Positions 33,830 through 42,903 of a stretch of 64,000 nt of DNA are shown in pieces (position 1 is the first letter of the stretch; each line of letters starts with the position of its first letter). Below the pieces are notes generated by a model that was not told the origin of the DNA, ran no database searches, and saw only the letters and a list, made by a program, of their open reading frames with translations. Origin of the DNA: QAMH01 sp900556425 (GTDB taxonomy: Bacteria > Actinomycetota > Coriobacteriia > Coriobacteriales > QAMH01); assembly GCA_902475535.1 (NCBI GenBank), contig CABRZR010000002.1, forward strand, positions 62,001-126,000, in the 5' to 3' direction. A program made the translations under genes and the position numbers.

Positions 33830-34706
33830 GCCTTTGGCGCTGATGCTTTCGGAGCACGACATCAGGACGCTTGTCCCGTACCCTGCGCTTGATGCGAATA
33901 AGTACTCGCGGGGAACGGTGGGTGTCGTAGGCGGAAGTGCCCCGTATCCCGGAGCACCCATCCTGGCATCAAACGCCGCCGCACGTTGTGGTGCGGGCTA
34001 CGTGCGTCTTGTCACGACGCGTGACGCGGTCTCGTGTGCGCACGCGCATCTCGTCTCGATTCCTGTCTCGGCATGCGACCAGGGGCTCGAGGGCACGCTG
34101 TGTGCGACGTCTCTCATTCAGGCGCAGGAGGACCTGGCCAAGAGTCAGGTCATTCTCATTGGACCGGGCATGGGAGCGACGGATGATGCCGAGCGCTTTC
34201 TCGCCTCCTTTCCGCAGGATCGTCCCATGGTCTTCGATGCCGATGCCCTCAATCTCATCGCGCGCAATCATGCGCTACTCGAGACGCCGGCTCGTCATCC
34301 GCGCATCCTCACGCCGCATGAGGGGGAGGCCGCACGTCTGCTGGGACGCAAGGTCGCCAACCGCAACGAGGATGCCGTCATGCTTGCTCGCGCATATGAT
34401 GCGACGGTCGTGCTCAAAGGCCCCGAGACGCTTATCGCGACGCCAGTGGGTGAGTTGCGTGCCGTTGCCGAAGGGGGTCCCGAGCTTGCCAAGGCTGGCG
34501 CAGGCGATGTGCTTGGCGGCATGATCGCCGCGTTTCTCGCGCAAGGGCTCGATGCATTTGATGCCGCTACGCTTGCGGTGTTCGTTCATGGTCGTGCAGG
34601 CAGGCTCGCTGCACGCGAATTGAGCGTTCACGCCGTGATGCCGGAAGATATAATTTGTAAAATTGGTCCTGTTCTCTTAGGTTTGGAGGCTGAGGGCGTC
34701 TCGTGA
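33822..34706 (+). CDS. nnrD: ADP/ATP-dependent NAD(P)H-hydrate dehydratase
   Basis: The ribokinase-like repair enzyme that dehydrates damaged NAD(P)H hydrates. It is 294 residues long. Visible features are YSRGTVGVVGGSAPYPGA, LIGPGMGATDDAE, VFDADALNLIAR, ILTPHEGEAARLLG and the catalytic AKAGAGDVLGGMIAAFLAQG. The epimerase (NnrE) half often fused at the N-terminus is absent, so it is the stand-alone CARKD type. I place the start at 33822, overlapping the end of acpS by 8 bases; a longer frame from 33675 lies in acpS. The stop overlaps alr (GTGA). Confidence 0.93.
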   Translation: MSEPLALMLSEHDIRTLVPYPALDANKYSRGTVGVVGGSAPYPGAPILASNAAARCGAGYVRLVTTRDAVSCAHAHLVSIPVSACDQGLEGTLCATSLIQAQEDLAKSQVILIGPGMGATDDAERFLASFPQDRPMVFDADALNLIARNHALLETPARHPRILTPHEGEAARLLGRKVANRNEDAVMLARAYDATVVLKGPETLIATPVGELRAVAEGGPELAKAGAGDVLGGMIAAFLAQGLDAFDAATLAVFVHGRAGRLAARELSVHAVMPEDIICKIGPVLLGLEAEGVS

Positions 34707-35959
34707 GTACGAACGAGGTCAACTACTTCGGTGCGCATCCCCGTGTTGAGGGATTCTCTTCCGAAGCCACAACAGACGAGCATGAGCATCTCAATCGCGA
34801 TGAACTCAAACTCAAGGAATGCTACACCCGCGAAAACGTCCCGCGTGGAGCATGGGTCGAAGTCGATTTAAACGCCATTGCGCATAACATCCGCGTCATC
34901 CGCAAACGCGTCGGGCTCGAGCGCCAGATCATGGCGATCGTCAAGGCCGATGGCTACGGTCATGGCTCCGTACACGTGGCCCGCACCGCACTCAAGGCGG
35001 GCGTCGACCAGCTGGCCGTCTCCTCGGTGGAGGAGGGCGTCGAGCTACGCGAGCATGGCATCGAGGCTCCCATCTTGGTGCTTTCGCAGCCGCCCATGCG
35101 CGCCATTCCCTATGTGCTGGCATACGATCTTACGCCCACGGTCATCACGGAGGAGTTCGCGCTGGCTCTGGGTGAGGAGGCCGACCTCAATGGCATGGTC
35201 GCCAAATACCACCTCGCCATCGATACCGGCATGAATCGCATCGGCATATTCTATTTGGACGTGGTCGATTTTCTGCAGTCCATCAATTTCCATCGCGGCC
35301 TCGAGCTTGCCGGCGTCTTCACGCATTTCGCAACGGCAGACGAGGAGAGCGATTGGGACTTCCGCATGCAGCTGCAACGCTTCAATGAGGCGCTTCAGCT
35401 CATGCGCAACGCTCGCATCGATTACGGCCTTGCGCACAGCGCCAATTCCGCGGCGACGCAGCGTTATCCCGAGGCCTACTTTGATATGGTGCGCGTGGGC
35501 ATCACGATGTATGGCCTTGCTCCCAGCCTCGTCCTGCGCGACAGCGATGACCTATATCCGGCGATGGCGGTCAAGGCCCAGATCATCCAGGTGCGCGAGC
35601 CCCAGATGGGCGAGGGCGTCTCGTATGGTTTCAACTACCGTGTGGCCAAGCCCGTGCAGATCGCCACGGTTCCCATCGGCTATGCCGATGGCGTGCGCCG
35701 TAACTTGTCGGGGCGCATGCGCGTGCTCTACAAGGGCCGCCCGTGCAGGCAGGTCGGCAACATCTGCATGGACATGATGATGATTGAGATTCCCTTCGAC
35801 GCCGGTGTCGAGAAGGCGAAAATTGGTGACGAGGTCGTGATTCTGGGCCAGCAGGGTGATTACGAGATCACCGCCGATATGATGGCCGACGAGCTTGATA
35901 CCATTAACTACGAGCTCATCTGCATGTTCGGTGCGCGTCTTCCGCGCATCTACGTGTAA
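34703..35959 (+). CDS. alr: Alanine racemase
   Basis: A PLP enzyme producing D-alanine for peptidoglycan; 418 residues. The PLP-lysine motif AIVKADGYGHG places the lysine at residue 81. The catalytic Tyr lies in GVSYGFNY (about residue 309), and GNICMDMMMIEI is the second conserved block. A 45-residue N-terminal extension (NEVNYFGAHPRVEGFSSEA...) precedes the fold and has no homology I recognise; an internal start cannot be excluded. The GTG start overlaps the nnrD stop. It belongs functionally with glmS in wall precursor supply. Confidence 0.96.
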   Translation: MSTNEVNYFGAHPRVEGFSSEATTDEHEHLNRDELKLKECYTRENVPRGAWVEVDLNAIAHNIRVIRKRVGLERQIMAIVKADGYGHGSVHVARTALKAGVDQLAVSSVEEGVELREHGIEAPILVLSQPPMRAIPYVLAYDLTPTVITEEFALALGEEADLNGMVAKYHLAIDTGMNRIGIFYLDVVDFLQSINFHRGLELAGVFTHFATADEESDWDFRMQLQRFNEALQLMRNARIDYGLAHSANSAATQRYPEAYFDMVRVGITMYGLAPSLVLRDSDDLYPAMAVKAQIIQVREPQMGEGVSYGFNYRVAKPVQIATVPIGYADGVRRNLSGRMRVLYKGRPCRQVGNICMDMMMIEIPFDAGVEKAKIGDEVVILGQQGDYEITADMMADELDTINYELICMFGARLPRIYV

Positions 35960-35986
35960 GTGTGAGCTTGGCACGAGGAGCACGTG

Positions 35987-36613
35987 ATGGCAACGACGCA
36001 AGCGGTGACAGATCTAGACGATCACATTCACAAATCCCTGAGCGAGGCATTGGCGGGTATCGATAGCTGCCATAAGTGCGCATTGGGCGATACGCGCACG
36101 AACGTCGTGCCTGGTGCCGGTAATCCGCGCGCCAAGGTGATGTTCATTGGCGAGGCACCGGGCAAGAACGAGGACTTGCAGGGCGAGCCCTTCGTGGGCG
36201 CGGCTGGCAAGCTGCTCAACCAGATGCTCGAGCGCATCGGCCTCGCGCGCGAGGATATCTACATTGCAAACATCTTGAAATGTCGTCCGCCGGGTAACCG
36301 CGACCCCAAGCCCGAGGAGATCGAGGTATGTACGCCCTGGCTGCGCGAGCAGGTCAAGGCCGTACATCCCACGGTGCTCGTGACGATGGGCAATTTCTCG
36401 ACCAAGTTCATCCTGCAGACGAACACCGGTATCACGCGCTTGCGTGGCAAGATTCATGTTACGGGGCCGTTTAGGGTCATTCCGACATTTCATCCCGCGG
36501 CAGCCATATACGATCGCAGCAAGATCGGCGCGATCGAGCAGGACTTCGACCTCATCAAGCTTCTGCTCGATACTGACGATGCTCGCGAGAACGAGAAAGG
36601 AAGTGTCCATTGA
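35987..36613 (+). CDS. Uracil-DNA glycosylase, family 4 (UdgA-type)
   Basis: An iron-sulfur uracil-DNA glycosylase of 208 residues that removes uracil from DNA. Motif A is GEAPGKNEDLQGEPFVGAAG, and the catalytic motif region PTFHPAAAIY is present. Four Cys for a 4Fe-4S cluster are visible: CHKC near the N-terminus, the Cys in LKCRPPGNRDP and the Cys in EVCTPWL. Several bacteria fuse this family with a phage-type domain, but here it stands alone. The ATG at 35987 follows GAGGAG by 6 bases. The stop overlaps the tsaE start (TTGA). Confidence 0.93.
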   Translation: MATTQAVTDLDDHIHKSLSEALAGIDSCHKCALGDTRTNVVPGAGNPRAKVMFIGEAPGKNEDLQGEPFVGAAGKLLNQMLERIGLAREDIYIANILKCRPPGNRDPKPEEIEVCTPWLREQVKAVHPTVLVTMGNFSTKFILQTNTGITRLRGKIHVTGPFRVIPTFHPAAAIYDRSKIGAIEQDFDLIKLLLDTDDARENEKGSVH

Positions 36614-37086
36614 TTCACTGTCGATGTAATTCGCTTGACGACACCATACGGTTGGGCGAGGTAATCGCCGGACTTATGGAGATGAACGACTGCGTTGTGC
36701 TGAGCGGTGATCTTGGTGCAGGCAAGACGCAGTTTGCCAAGGGCTTTGCCGCAGGCCTCGGCGTTGACGATGAGATTACGAGCCCGACGTTCAACATCCT
36801 GTTCGAGTACGTTGGAGACGAGCTCCCGCTCCTCCACTTCGATTTGTATAGACTCGATGAAGAAGACGAGCTTACGGACATCGACTTTTTCGGACTGCTC
36901 GAGAGCGGCGCCGTGTGCCTCATCGAGTGGGGTGACAAATTCCCCGCGGCCATGCCCGATGAGCGCATCGATGTTCAGATCACGGTTGCCGATGACGAGA
37001 TGCGCACCGTTGCCATCACGGGTCACGGCACGCGTGGGGAACGGCTCGAAGCGGCGCTTGGAGAAGCTCTCGGCGCCTCTTCCTAG
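36610..37086 (+). CDS. tsaE: tRNA threonylcarbamoyladenosine biosynthesis ATPase TsaE
   Basis: The P-loop ATPase of the t6A37 tRNA modification complex; 158 residues. It shows Walker A GDLGAGKTQFAKG, the TSPTFNILFEY segment and a Walker B-like region around LLHFDLYRLDEEDEL, then VCLIEWGDKF, all diagnostic. It begins with TTG overlapping the UDG stop. The fused tsaB-tsaD gene lies three genes downstream, so the dedicated t6A genes are grouped here, except tsaC, which is not seen. Confidence 0.95.
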   Translation: MIHCRCNSLDDTIRLGEVIAGLMEMNDCVVLSGDLGAGKTQFAKGFAAGLGVDDEITSPTFNILFEYVGDELPLLHFDLYRLDEEDELTDIDFFGLLESGAVCLIEWGDKFPAAMPDERIDVQITVADDEMRTVAITGHGTRGERLEAALGEALGASS

Positions 37087-37111
37087 GAGATTCACGGTAC
37101 AATAGCCAGCC

Positions 37112-37864
37112 ATGCAGCAGAGAGATCCATATTCAGTGCTCGGCGTGCCTTCTGGCGCCTCTAAGGAAGAGGTGACCAAGGCATATCGCAAGCTTGCCAA
37201 AAAATATCACCCGGATCTCAATCCCGGCGACGAGCAGGCGGCCAAGAAAATGGCCGAGGTGAACGCCGCGTACGATTCCATCATGAATGGCACGCCCTAC
37301 GGCCCGCGTGTCAACACTGGTAATCCCTATGGCGGGCAAGGTCCGAGTGGCAACCCCTTCGGCGGCTATGGAGGAGGACAAAGCGGCCAGGGCGGTCAGC
37401 AGCAAGGCGGCTGGTACTACGGCCCGTTTACCGGCGGCGGGCAGCAGCAGGGTGGTGGGCAATACTACGACCCCTTCGAGGAGATGTTTCGTCAGTGGCA
37501 ACAGACGAGCCAATCCGACGCCTATCGCGAAGCTCGCGAGGAACAGCAGCGTCAGCAGCGCGAGCAGGCGCGCAACACCGCAAACGGCTGTTTCAGATGG
37601 GTCATGCTCATCCTCATCATCAATCTCGCCCTCAACATTTTCATGGGCGGATGCTCCGCTTGGCGCAACTCGCTTCTCTTCACTAACCAGCAGACGCCGT
37701 CAAAGGAGCAAGCCGCGCCCCTTAACGCCGATGGAAGCTCAGAGAGCGCAAGCTCCTCATCGTCATCGAGCATGACCGCTCCCACGCCGCGTCGTGACTT
37801 TTCGTTCACGGCGGTCGACTACACAGGTGGTGCGACCTATACGGTTGACGTGCCGCTCGAGTAG
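37112..37864 (+). CDS. J-domain protein with Gly/Gln-rich linker and membrane helix
   Basis: A 250-residue DnaJ-like protein. The J-domain occupies residues 4-60 with the HPD motif intact (KKYHPDLNPGDEQAAKK), so it should stimulate an Hsp70. Then comes a Gly/Gln/Pro-rich region (about 70-125), a charged helix, one hydrophobic segment (WVMLILIINLALNIFMGGCS, about 168-188) and a Ser-rich tail. There is no zinc-finger or client-binding domain, so it is a type C J-protein tethered at the membrane. The client is unknown. It starts 25 bases after tsaE, with tsaBD two genes downstream. Confidence 0.8.
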   Translation: MQQRDPYSVLGVPSGASKEEVTKAYRKLAKKYHPDLNPGDEQAAKKMAEVNAAYDSIMNGTPYGPRVNTGNPYGGQGPSGNPFGGYGGGQSGQGGQQQGGWYYGPFTGGGQQQGGGQYYDPFEEMFRQWQQTSQSDAYREAREEQQRQQREQARNTANGCFRWVMLILIINLALNIFMGGCSAWRNSLLFTNQQTPSKEQAAPLNADGSSESASSSSSSSMTAPTPRRDFSFTAVDYTGGATYTVDVPLE

Positions 37865-37882
37865 CGTGCGTAAGGCTTCGCC

Positions 37883-38794
37883 ATGCTGTTTGAGAGCAGG
37901 AGAAATGCAGACGCTCGGCAGGAGATGAAGCTGCGCACGGCAGCAAGTGCGCTCATCGTGGTGGCCGCGCTCGTGTTTGGCGGGGGCCTCTTCATGATGG
38001 GAGCCCATGCCAGCGGTCTGATTAAGACGACGGGTGCATACACGACGACGCGCCTTGTGCCGGGAACGTATTCCAACACCATCGAATGCAACGGTAGCGT
38101 CATGCCGATTCGCGTGACGGATGTGGATACGAAGGCAAAGGGCAGCGTCACTGTCGTGCATGTACGAGACGGCCAGTACGTGAAGCAGGGGACGGTGCTG
38201 TTCGAGATGCGCGACGGGCAGGATGAGCCACAGGTTATCACTGCCAGCGTCGCGGGAACCGTGACAAACCTCAAGGTCACCGCTGGCATGACAAGCGATC
38301 AGCTTGCGCAGCAGGGGCCTGCCCTGCAGATTGCGGATATGAACGTGCTCATCGGCGTTGTGCAGACTCCGGAATACGTCTCCGTATTGCTCGAAGCCGG
38401 TCAATACGTGAGCATTACCTCGACGGTAACGCCTGGCGTGCGCTATCAGGGCATGCTCACGGGCTTCTCGAAGAATCCCTCGTCGTCATCTTTGACGAGC
38501 AGCGGTCAGGCGCTCTACGATGCGTCCATCATGTTCGACAATTCGGGTGCGCTCAAGGTGGGCGACCCCATCGTGGCGCAGATGCGCATCGAGGACTACG
38601 GCCAGGTGTTCTATGTGCCCGCAACCGCCGTGCGCGAGATTGACGATGTGGCATACGTGGACATCGTGCGTGCGAACGGCACGGTCGAGCAGCATCAGGT
38701 TGAGCTTTTGGGTACGAGCGATGACGGCAGCAAGATCGTCAAGGGCGACATCCTGACGAGCGAGACGGTCATTCGGGCCGATTTGAACGAGTAG
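37883..38794 (+). CDS. Orphan HlyD/RND-type periplasmic adaptor-like protein
   Basis: A 303-residue secreted/membrane-anchored protein with one N-terminal membrane helix (AASALIVVAALVFGGGLFMM). Downstream is a lipoyl-like hairpin typical of efflux adaptors (VTVVHVRDGQYVKQGTVLFE and VAGTVTNLKVTAGM), then a beta-barrel region (YDASIMFDNSGALKVGDPIVA) and membrane-proximal end (VFYVPATAVREIDDVAYVDI). The alpha-hairpin is very short or missing. No ABC or RND transporter lies beside it; it sits between a J-domain gene and tsaBD. The role is unknown. Confidence 0.7.
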   Translation: MLFESRRNADARQEMKLRTAASALIVVAALVFGGGLFMMGAHASGLIKTTGAYTTTRLVPGTYSNTIECNGSVMPIRVTDVDTKAKGSVTVVHVRDGQYVKQGTVLFEMRDGQDEPQVITASVAGTVTNLKVTAGMTSDQLAQQGPALQIADMNVLIGVVQTPEYVSVLLEAGQYVSITSTVTPGVRYQGMLTGFSKNPSSSSLTSSGQALYDASIMFDNSGALKVGDPIVAQMRIEDYGQVFYVPATAVREIDDVAYVDIVRANGTVEQHQVELLGTSDDGSKIVKGDILTSETVIRADLNE

Positions 38795-38802
38795 GAGAGG
38801 GC

Positions 38803-40665
38803 ATGCGGGTCTTGGCACTCGATACCGCGAGCACGCAGATGGTGCTGGCGTTGGCGGACTTCGACGAGGTGGACGCATCGGCTACGATGGTTGCTTCGTG
38901 TCAGATTGATGCGCCACGCCAGGCAAATCAGGTGCTGCTCACGCAGGCTGCGCGGCTGCTTGCCGATGCGGGGCTCGAGGTGAGCGATATCGACGCTATC
39001 GTCGTAGGTCGGGGTCCTGGCTCGTTCACGGGCGTGCGTATCGGCGTGGCGACCGCGAAGGGGCTTGCCTGCGGCCTGGCCGCGCCGCTTTACGGTGCCT
39101 CCACGCTCGATGCCGTTGCCTGGCGTGCGTGGTGGGCTGGCGTGCGTGGCAGGTTGGGTGTCGTGGCCGATGCCATGCGCAAGGAAGTGTATCCCGTGCG
39201 CTATGCGCTCGATGATGCGGGCGTGACGCGTCTGGAACCTGACACCGTCGCCAAGCCGGCGCAGGTCGCGCAACAATGGGCTTCGGAGGAAGACTCCCTC
39301 ATGCTCACGGGTGACGGACTGCTCAAATATGCGGAACTCTTCGAGGGTGCCCCGTTCGAACTTGCGGCTGAGGGACTGTGGCTGCCCGATGGCCAGGGTC
39401 TCATCAGCGCCTTTGCGCAGGCGTTTGCGACTGATGCTGCCGGTTCGGGGGATGCCGCAGCGCTCGTGCCCGTGTACACGCGTCTTTCGGACGCCGAGGA
39501 AAACGAGCAGTTGCGTTTGGCCCAGATGACCGATCCGCGTGATGCGGAGAGGCGCGCACGTCTGCAGCACGAGATCGAACGCGATGACCGCGAGATGCGC
39601 ATCTCGCAACCGAGGACCGAGCGAGCACATGACCTGACCGCACGCCATGAGGCACCTTTCATCCTCGCAATTGAGAGTTCCTGCGATGAGACGGCCGCAG
39701 CCGTCATCGATGGCGAGCGGGCCATCCTCGCGGATTGCATCGCAAGCCAAATCGACTTTCACAAGCGCTTTGGTGGTGTCGTCCCCGAAATCGCATCGCG
39801 TAAGCACACCGAGGCCATCGTTCCCACGGTCATGTATACGATGGAGCAGGCGGGGCTGAACTTCTCCGAGCTCTCGGCCATTGCGTGTACGATCGGGCCG
39901 GGCTTGGTCGGGGCGCTCGTCGTGGGCGTCGCCTTTGCCAAGGGGCTATGCTTTGCGACGGGACTTCCCTTCATTGGCGTGAACCATCTCGAAGGGCACC
40001 TATATGCGAATCGCTACGTTGACCCCGCGCTCGAGCCGCCATTTGTCGCGTTGCTCGTGAGCGGCGGGCACACCATGCTCGTGCACGTGAAGGACTGGGG
40101 AGACTACGCGGTGCTCGGGAGCACGCTCGATGATGCCGTGGGGGAGGCGTTCGACAAGGTCGCCAAGGCGCTCGAGCTGGGGTACCCCGGTGGCCCCATC
40201 CTGAGCAAGCTCGCCCGGGATGGCGATGCCAAGGCCATTAACTTCCCACGTGCGATGATGCATAGCGGGGACCTGCAGTTCTCGCTCTCGGGCCTCAAGA
40301 CCGCCGTCATCACCTATATCAACGAGCAGCGCAAGGCGGGAATGGATATCGACATTCCCAACCTTGCGGCGAGCTTCACCGCCGCCATCGTTGACGTGCT
40401 TGTGGCCAAATCGCTCGATGCGTGCAAGCAGGCGGGCGTTGACGTCCTGTGCATTGGCGGTGGTGTGGCGGCGAACCCTGACTTGCGTGAGGCCCTCAAA
40501 AACGAGCTCGGCAAGCGCGGCATTCGCGTTGTCATGCCCGAGCTCTCGGATTGTGCCGACAACGCTTCGATGATCGCGTCGGTAGGCCTCGACCTCTTCG
40601 AGGCGGGTGAGCGCACCGGGCTCGATGCCGACCCACAAGCCCACATGCCCTTGCGCACTAAATGA
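38803..40665 (+). CDS. tsaD: Fused TsaB-TsaD tRNA N6-threonylcarbamoyladenosine synthase
   Basis: Two ASKHA proteins in one 620-residue chain. Residues 1 to about 235 match TsaB (VLALDTASTQMVLALAD, VVGRGPGSFTGVRIGVATAKG, ending PVYTRLSDAEENE). A charged linker of about 45 residues follows. From about 284 on it is TsaD (ILAIESSCDETAAAVIDG, VVPEIASRKHTEAIVP, CTIGPGLVGALVVGVAFAKG, GVNHLEGHLYANR, LVSGGHTMLV, LCIGGGVAANPDLREAL, DNASMIASVG). TsaB and TsaD normally form a heterodimer, so fusion fixes a 1:1 ratio. The rimI gene usually found between them is absent. With TsaE nearby it makes t6A37 in ANN-decoding tRNAs. Confidence 0.96.
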   Translation: MRVLALDTASTQMVLALADFDEVDASATMVASCQIDAPRQANQVLLTQAARLLADAGLEVSDIDAIVVGRGPGSFTGVRIGVATAKGLACGLAAPLYGASTLDAVAWRAWWAGVRGRLGVVADAMRKEVYPVRYALDDAGVTRLEPDTVAKPAQVAQQWASEEDSLMLTGDGLLKYAELFEGAPFELAAEGLWLPDGQGLISAFAQAFATDAAGSGDAAALVPVYTRLSDAEENEQLRLAQMTDPRDAERRARLQHEIERDDREMRISQPRTERAHDLTARHEAPFILAIESSCDETAAAVIDGERAILADCIASQIDFHKRFGGVVPEIASRKHTEAIVPTVMYTMEQAGLNFSELSAIACTIGPGLVGALVVGVAFAKGLCFATGLPFIGVNHLEGHLYANRYVDPALEPPFVALLVSGGHTMLVHVKDWGDYAVLGSTLDDAVGEAFDKVAKALELGYPGGPILSKLARDGDAKAINFPRAMMHSGDLQFSLSGLKTAVITYINEQRKAGMDIDIPNLAASFTAAIVDVLVAKSLDACKQAGVDVLCIGGGVAANPDLREALKNELGKRGIRVVMPELSDCADNASMIASVGLDLFEAGERTGLDADPQAHMPLRTK

Positions 40666-40694
40666 GACAGTTGCTCTGAGCAATTGTCTCATTT
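40660..40694. terminator. Long hairpin overlapping the tsaBD stop codon
   Basis: AAATGAGACAGTTGCTC (from 40660) pairs with GAGCAATTGTCTCATTT (to 40694), a stem of up to 17 pairs with one G:T. The TGA stop of tsaBD lies in the left arm. The right end ATTTC is only weakly T-rich. Confidence 0.6.
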
Positions 40695-40863
40695 CGCAGG
40701 TCAGAGCGACGTTGGGCATATAAAAGGGCAACGAGGAAATCTAAGTGTCATATTAGTAGATTATTTCTTACGGAATGTTAACAAGGGTATGAATCCGCAT
40801 GGTGCGCGCGTACTATGAGGAACGTTATTTTGTTATCACCCCGTAATTCTAGGAGGCACAAAG

Positions 40864-41148
40864 ATGAATTTGAAGCCGTTGGGCGATCGAGTCATCATCA
40901 AGCAGGACGAGGCGGAGGAAACCACCGCATCCGGTCTGATTCTCACGAGCAATTCCAAGGAAAAGCCGCAGCGCGGTAAGGTCATCGCCGTTGGCGAGGG
41001 CAAATACGATCACGGCAAGCTCATCTCGGTTCCCGTCAAGACGGGTGACACCGTCATCTATGGCAAGTACGGCGGACAGGACATCACCGTCGACGGCGAG
41101 GAATACGTCATCCTTCGCGCCGATGACCTGTACGCAGTTGTCGACTAA
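40864..41148 (+). CDS. groES: Co-chaperonin GroES
   Basis: The 10-kDa heptameric lid of the GroEL folding chamber; 94 residues. It shows LKPLGDRVIIKQDEAEETT, the mobile loop TTASGLILTSNSKEKPQ (the Ile-Leu pair contacts GroEL) and VIYGKYGGQDITVDGEEYVI. SD AGGAGG is 8 bases from the ATG. The upstream 198 bases contain neither a CIRCE element nor an obvious HAIR motif, so heat control is not read directly from sequence. groEL follows after 28 bases. Confidence 0.98.
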   Translation: MNLKPLGDRVIIKQDEAEETTASGLILTSNSKEKPQRGKVIAVGEGKYDHGKLISVPVKTGDTVIYGKYGGQDITVDGEEYVILRADDLYAVVD

Positions 41149-41176
41149 CTATCACATGTGAAAGGAATGATTATCA

Positions 41177-42811
41177 ATGGCTGCTAAGAACATTAGCTTT
41201 GGCTCCGATGCACGCAGCGCGCTCGCTGCCGGTGCATCCAAACTTGCCGACGCTGTCAAGGTCACGCTTGGTCCCAAGGGCCGCTACGTTGCCTGCGAGC
41301 GCAGCTTCGGCGCTCCACTCATCACCAACGACGGCGTGACCGTCGCCAAGGAGATCGAGCTCGAGGACAAGGTCGAGAACATGGGCGCCCAGCTCATCCG
41401 CGAGGCCGCCGTCAAGACCAACGACGTCGCCGGTGACGGCACCACCACCGCCACGCTGCTCGCCGATGTCATGATTCGCGACGGTCTCAAGAACGTGACC
41501 GCCGGCGCCAACCCCATTGCCATCCGCACGGGCATGAACAAGGCCGTCGACGCACTGGTTGAGAAGGTCAAGAAGGATGCCAAGGAGGTCAAGACCTTCG
41601 ACGAGATCAAGAACGTCGGCGCCATCTCCGCGGGCGATCCGCTTATCGGCGAGAAGATTGCCGACGCCATGGAGAAGGTCGGCAAGGACGGCGTCATCAC
41701 CGTCGAGGATTCCAACACCTTCGGCATCGACATCGACGTCGTCGAGGGCATGGAGTTCGACAAGGGCTATCTGAGCCCCTACATGGTCAACAACACCGAG
41801 ACCATGAAGGCCGAGCTCTCCAACCCCTACATCCTCATCACCGATCAGAAGATTTCCGCCATCCAGGACATCCTGCCGCTGCTCGAGGGCATCATGCAGT
41901 CCGGCAAGCCGCTCCTCATCATCGCCGAGGACGTGGAGAGCGAGGCTCTGGCCACGCTCGTCCTCAACAAGATTCGCGGTACGCTCAACGTCGTCGCCGT
42001 CAAGGCACCCGGCTTTGGCGATCGCCGCAAGCGCATGCTCGAGGACATCGCCATCGTCACCGGTGGCCAGCCCATCATGGAGGAGCTCGGCGTCGCGCTT
42101 TCCGATGTCACGCTCGACATGCTCGGCACCGCCAAGAGCGTCAAGGTGACCAAGGACGCCACGACCATCGTCGATGGTGCGGGCAAGAAGGCCGACATCG
42201 AGGAGCGCATCAACACCATCAACGCGCAAATCGAGGAGACCAGCTCCGATTTCGATCGCGAGAAGCTTCAGGAGCGCAAGGCCAAGCTTTCCGGCGGCGT
42301 TGCCGTCATCAAGGTCGGCGCCGCGACCGAGGCCGAGCTCAAGGAGACCAAGTCCCGCATCGACGACGCACTGCAGGCCACGCATGCGGCTGTCGAGGAG
42401 GGCATCGTCGCTGGCGGCGGTGCCGCGCTCATCGACGCCATGACCGTTCTTGATGACCTCAAGGCCGAGGACGTCGACGAGCAGGTCGGCATCAACATCG
42501 TGAGCAAGGCATGCGAGGCCCCGATGCGCGCCATCGCCGAGAACTCCGGTTTCGAGGGGTCCGTCGTCATCGACAAGATCAAGAACTCCAAGACCGGCTA
42601 CGGTCTGAATGCCGCGACCGGCGAGTACGGCAAGATGATCGACATGGGCGTCATCGATCCGGTCAAGGTCGTTCGCTCCGCGCTGCAGAACGCCACTTCC
42701 GTGGCGACCATGCTGCTCATCACGGCTGCCACCGTGTCCGACGTCCCCAAGGACGGCCCGGATATGGCCGAGATGGCCGCTGCCATGCAGGGTGCCGGTG
42801 GCATGATGTAA
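41177..42811 (+). CDS. groEL: Chaperonin GroEL
   Basis: The 60-kDa ATP-driven folding chaperonin, 544 residues. It shows VKVTLGPKGRYV, DVAGDGTTTATLLAD (the Asp needed for ATP hydrolysis), AVKAPGFGDRRKRML, the VEEGIVAGGGAAL signature and the Gly/Met tail (ends GAGGMM, a short version of the GGM repeat). It is the only groEL in the window, and synteny with groES suggests the housekeeping copy. A terminator follows at 42836-42861. Confidence 0.99.
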   Translation: MAAKNISFGSDARSALAAGASKLADAVKVTLGPKGRYVACERSFGAPLITNDGVTVAKEIELEDKVENMGAQLIREAAVKTNDVAGDGTTTATLLADVMIRDGLKNVTAGANPIAIRTGMNKAVDALVEKVKKDAKEVKTFDEIKNVGAISAGDPLIGEKIADAMEKVGKDGVITVEDSNTFGIDIDVVEGMEFDKGYLSPYMVNNTETMKAELSNPYILITDQKISAIQDILPLLEGIMQSGKPLLIIAEDVESEALATLVLNKIRGTLNVVAVKAPGFGDRRKRMLEDIAIVTGGQPIMEELGVALSDVTLDMLGTAKSVKVTKDATTIVDGAGKKADIEERINTINAQIEETSSDFDREKLQERKAKLSGGVAVIKVGAATEAELKETKSRIDDALQATHAAVEEGIVAGGGAALIDAMTVLDDLKAEDVDEQVGINIVSKACEAPMRAIAENSGFEGSVVIDKIKNSKTGYGLNAATGEYGKMIDMGVIDPVKVVRSALQNATSVATMLLITAATVSDVPKDGPDMAEMAAAMQGAGGMM

Positions 42812-42835
42812 ATCATGCGCCCATAGGCGACTCGA

Positions 42836-42861
42836 GGGGCCCGCGATTGCGGGCCCCTTTT
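42836..42861 (+). terminator. Terminator after groEL
   Basis: GGGGCCCGC (42836-42844) / GCGGGCCCC (42849-42857), 4-base GATT loop, then TTTTGTTGTTT. Confidence 0.9.
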
Positions 42862-42903
42862 GTTGTTTCGGTTGCTTTGGGTGCTATGCGAGTGCCGGGT
42901 GCG

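Noticed and set aside
40666..40863. CIRCE or HAIR heat-shock operator upstream of groES
   Set aside because: No TTAGCACTC/GAGTGCTAA and no CTTGAGT/ACTCAAG dyad was found in the 198-base gap.
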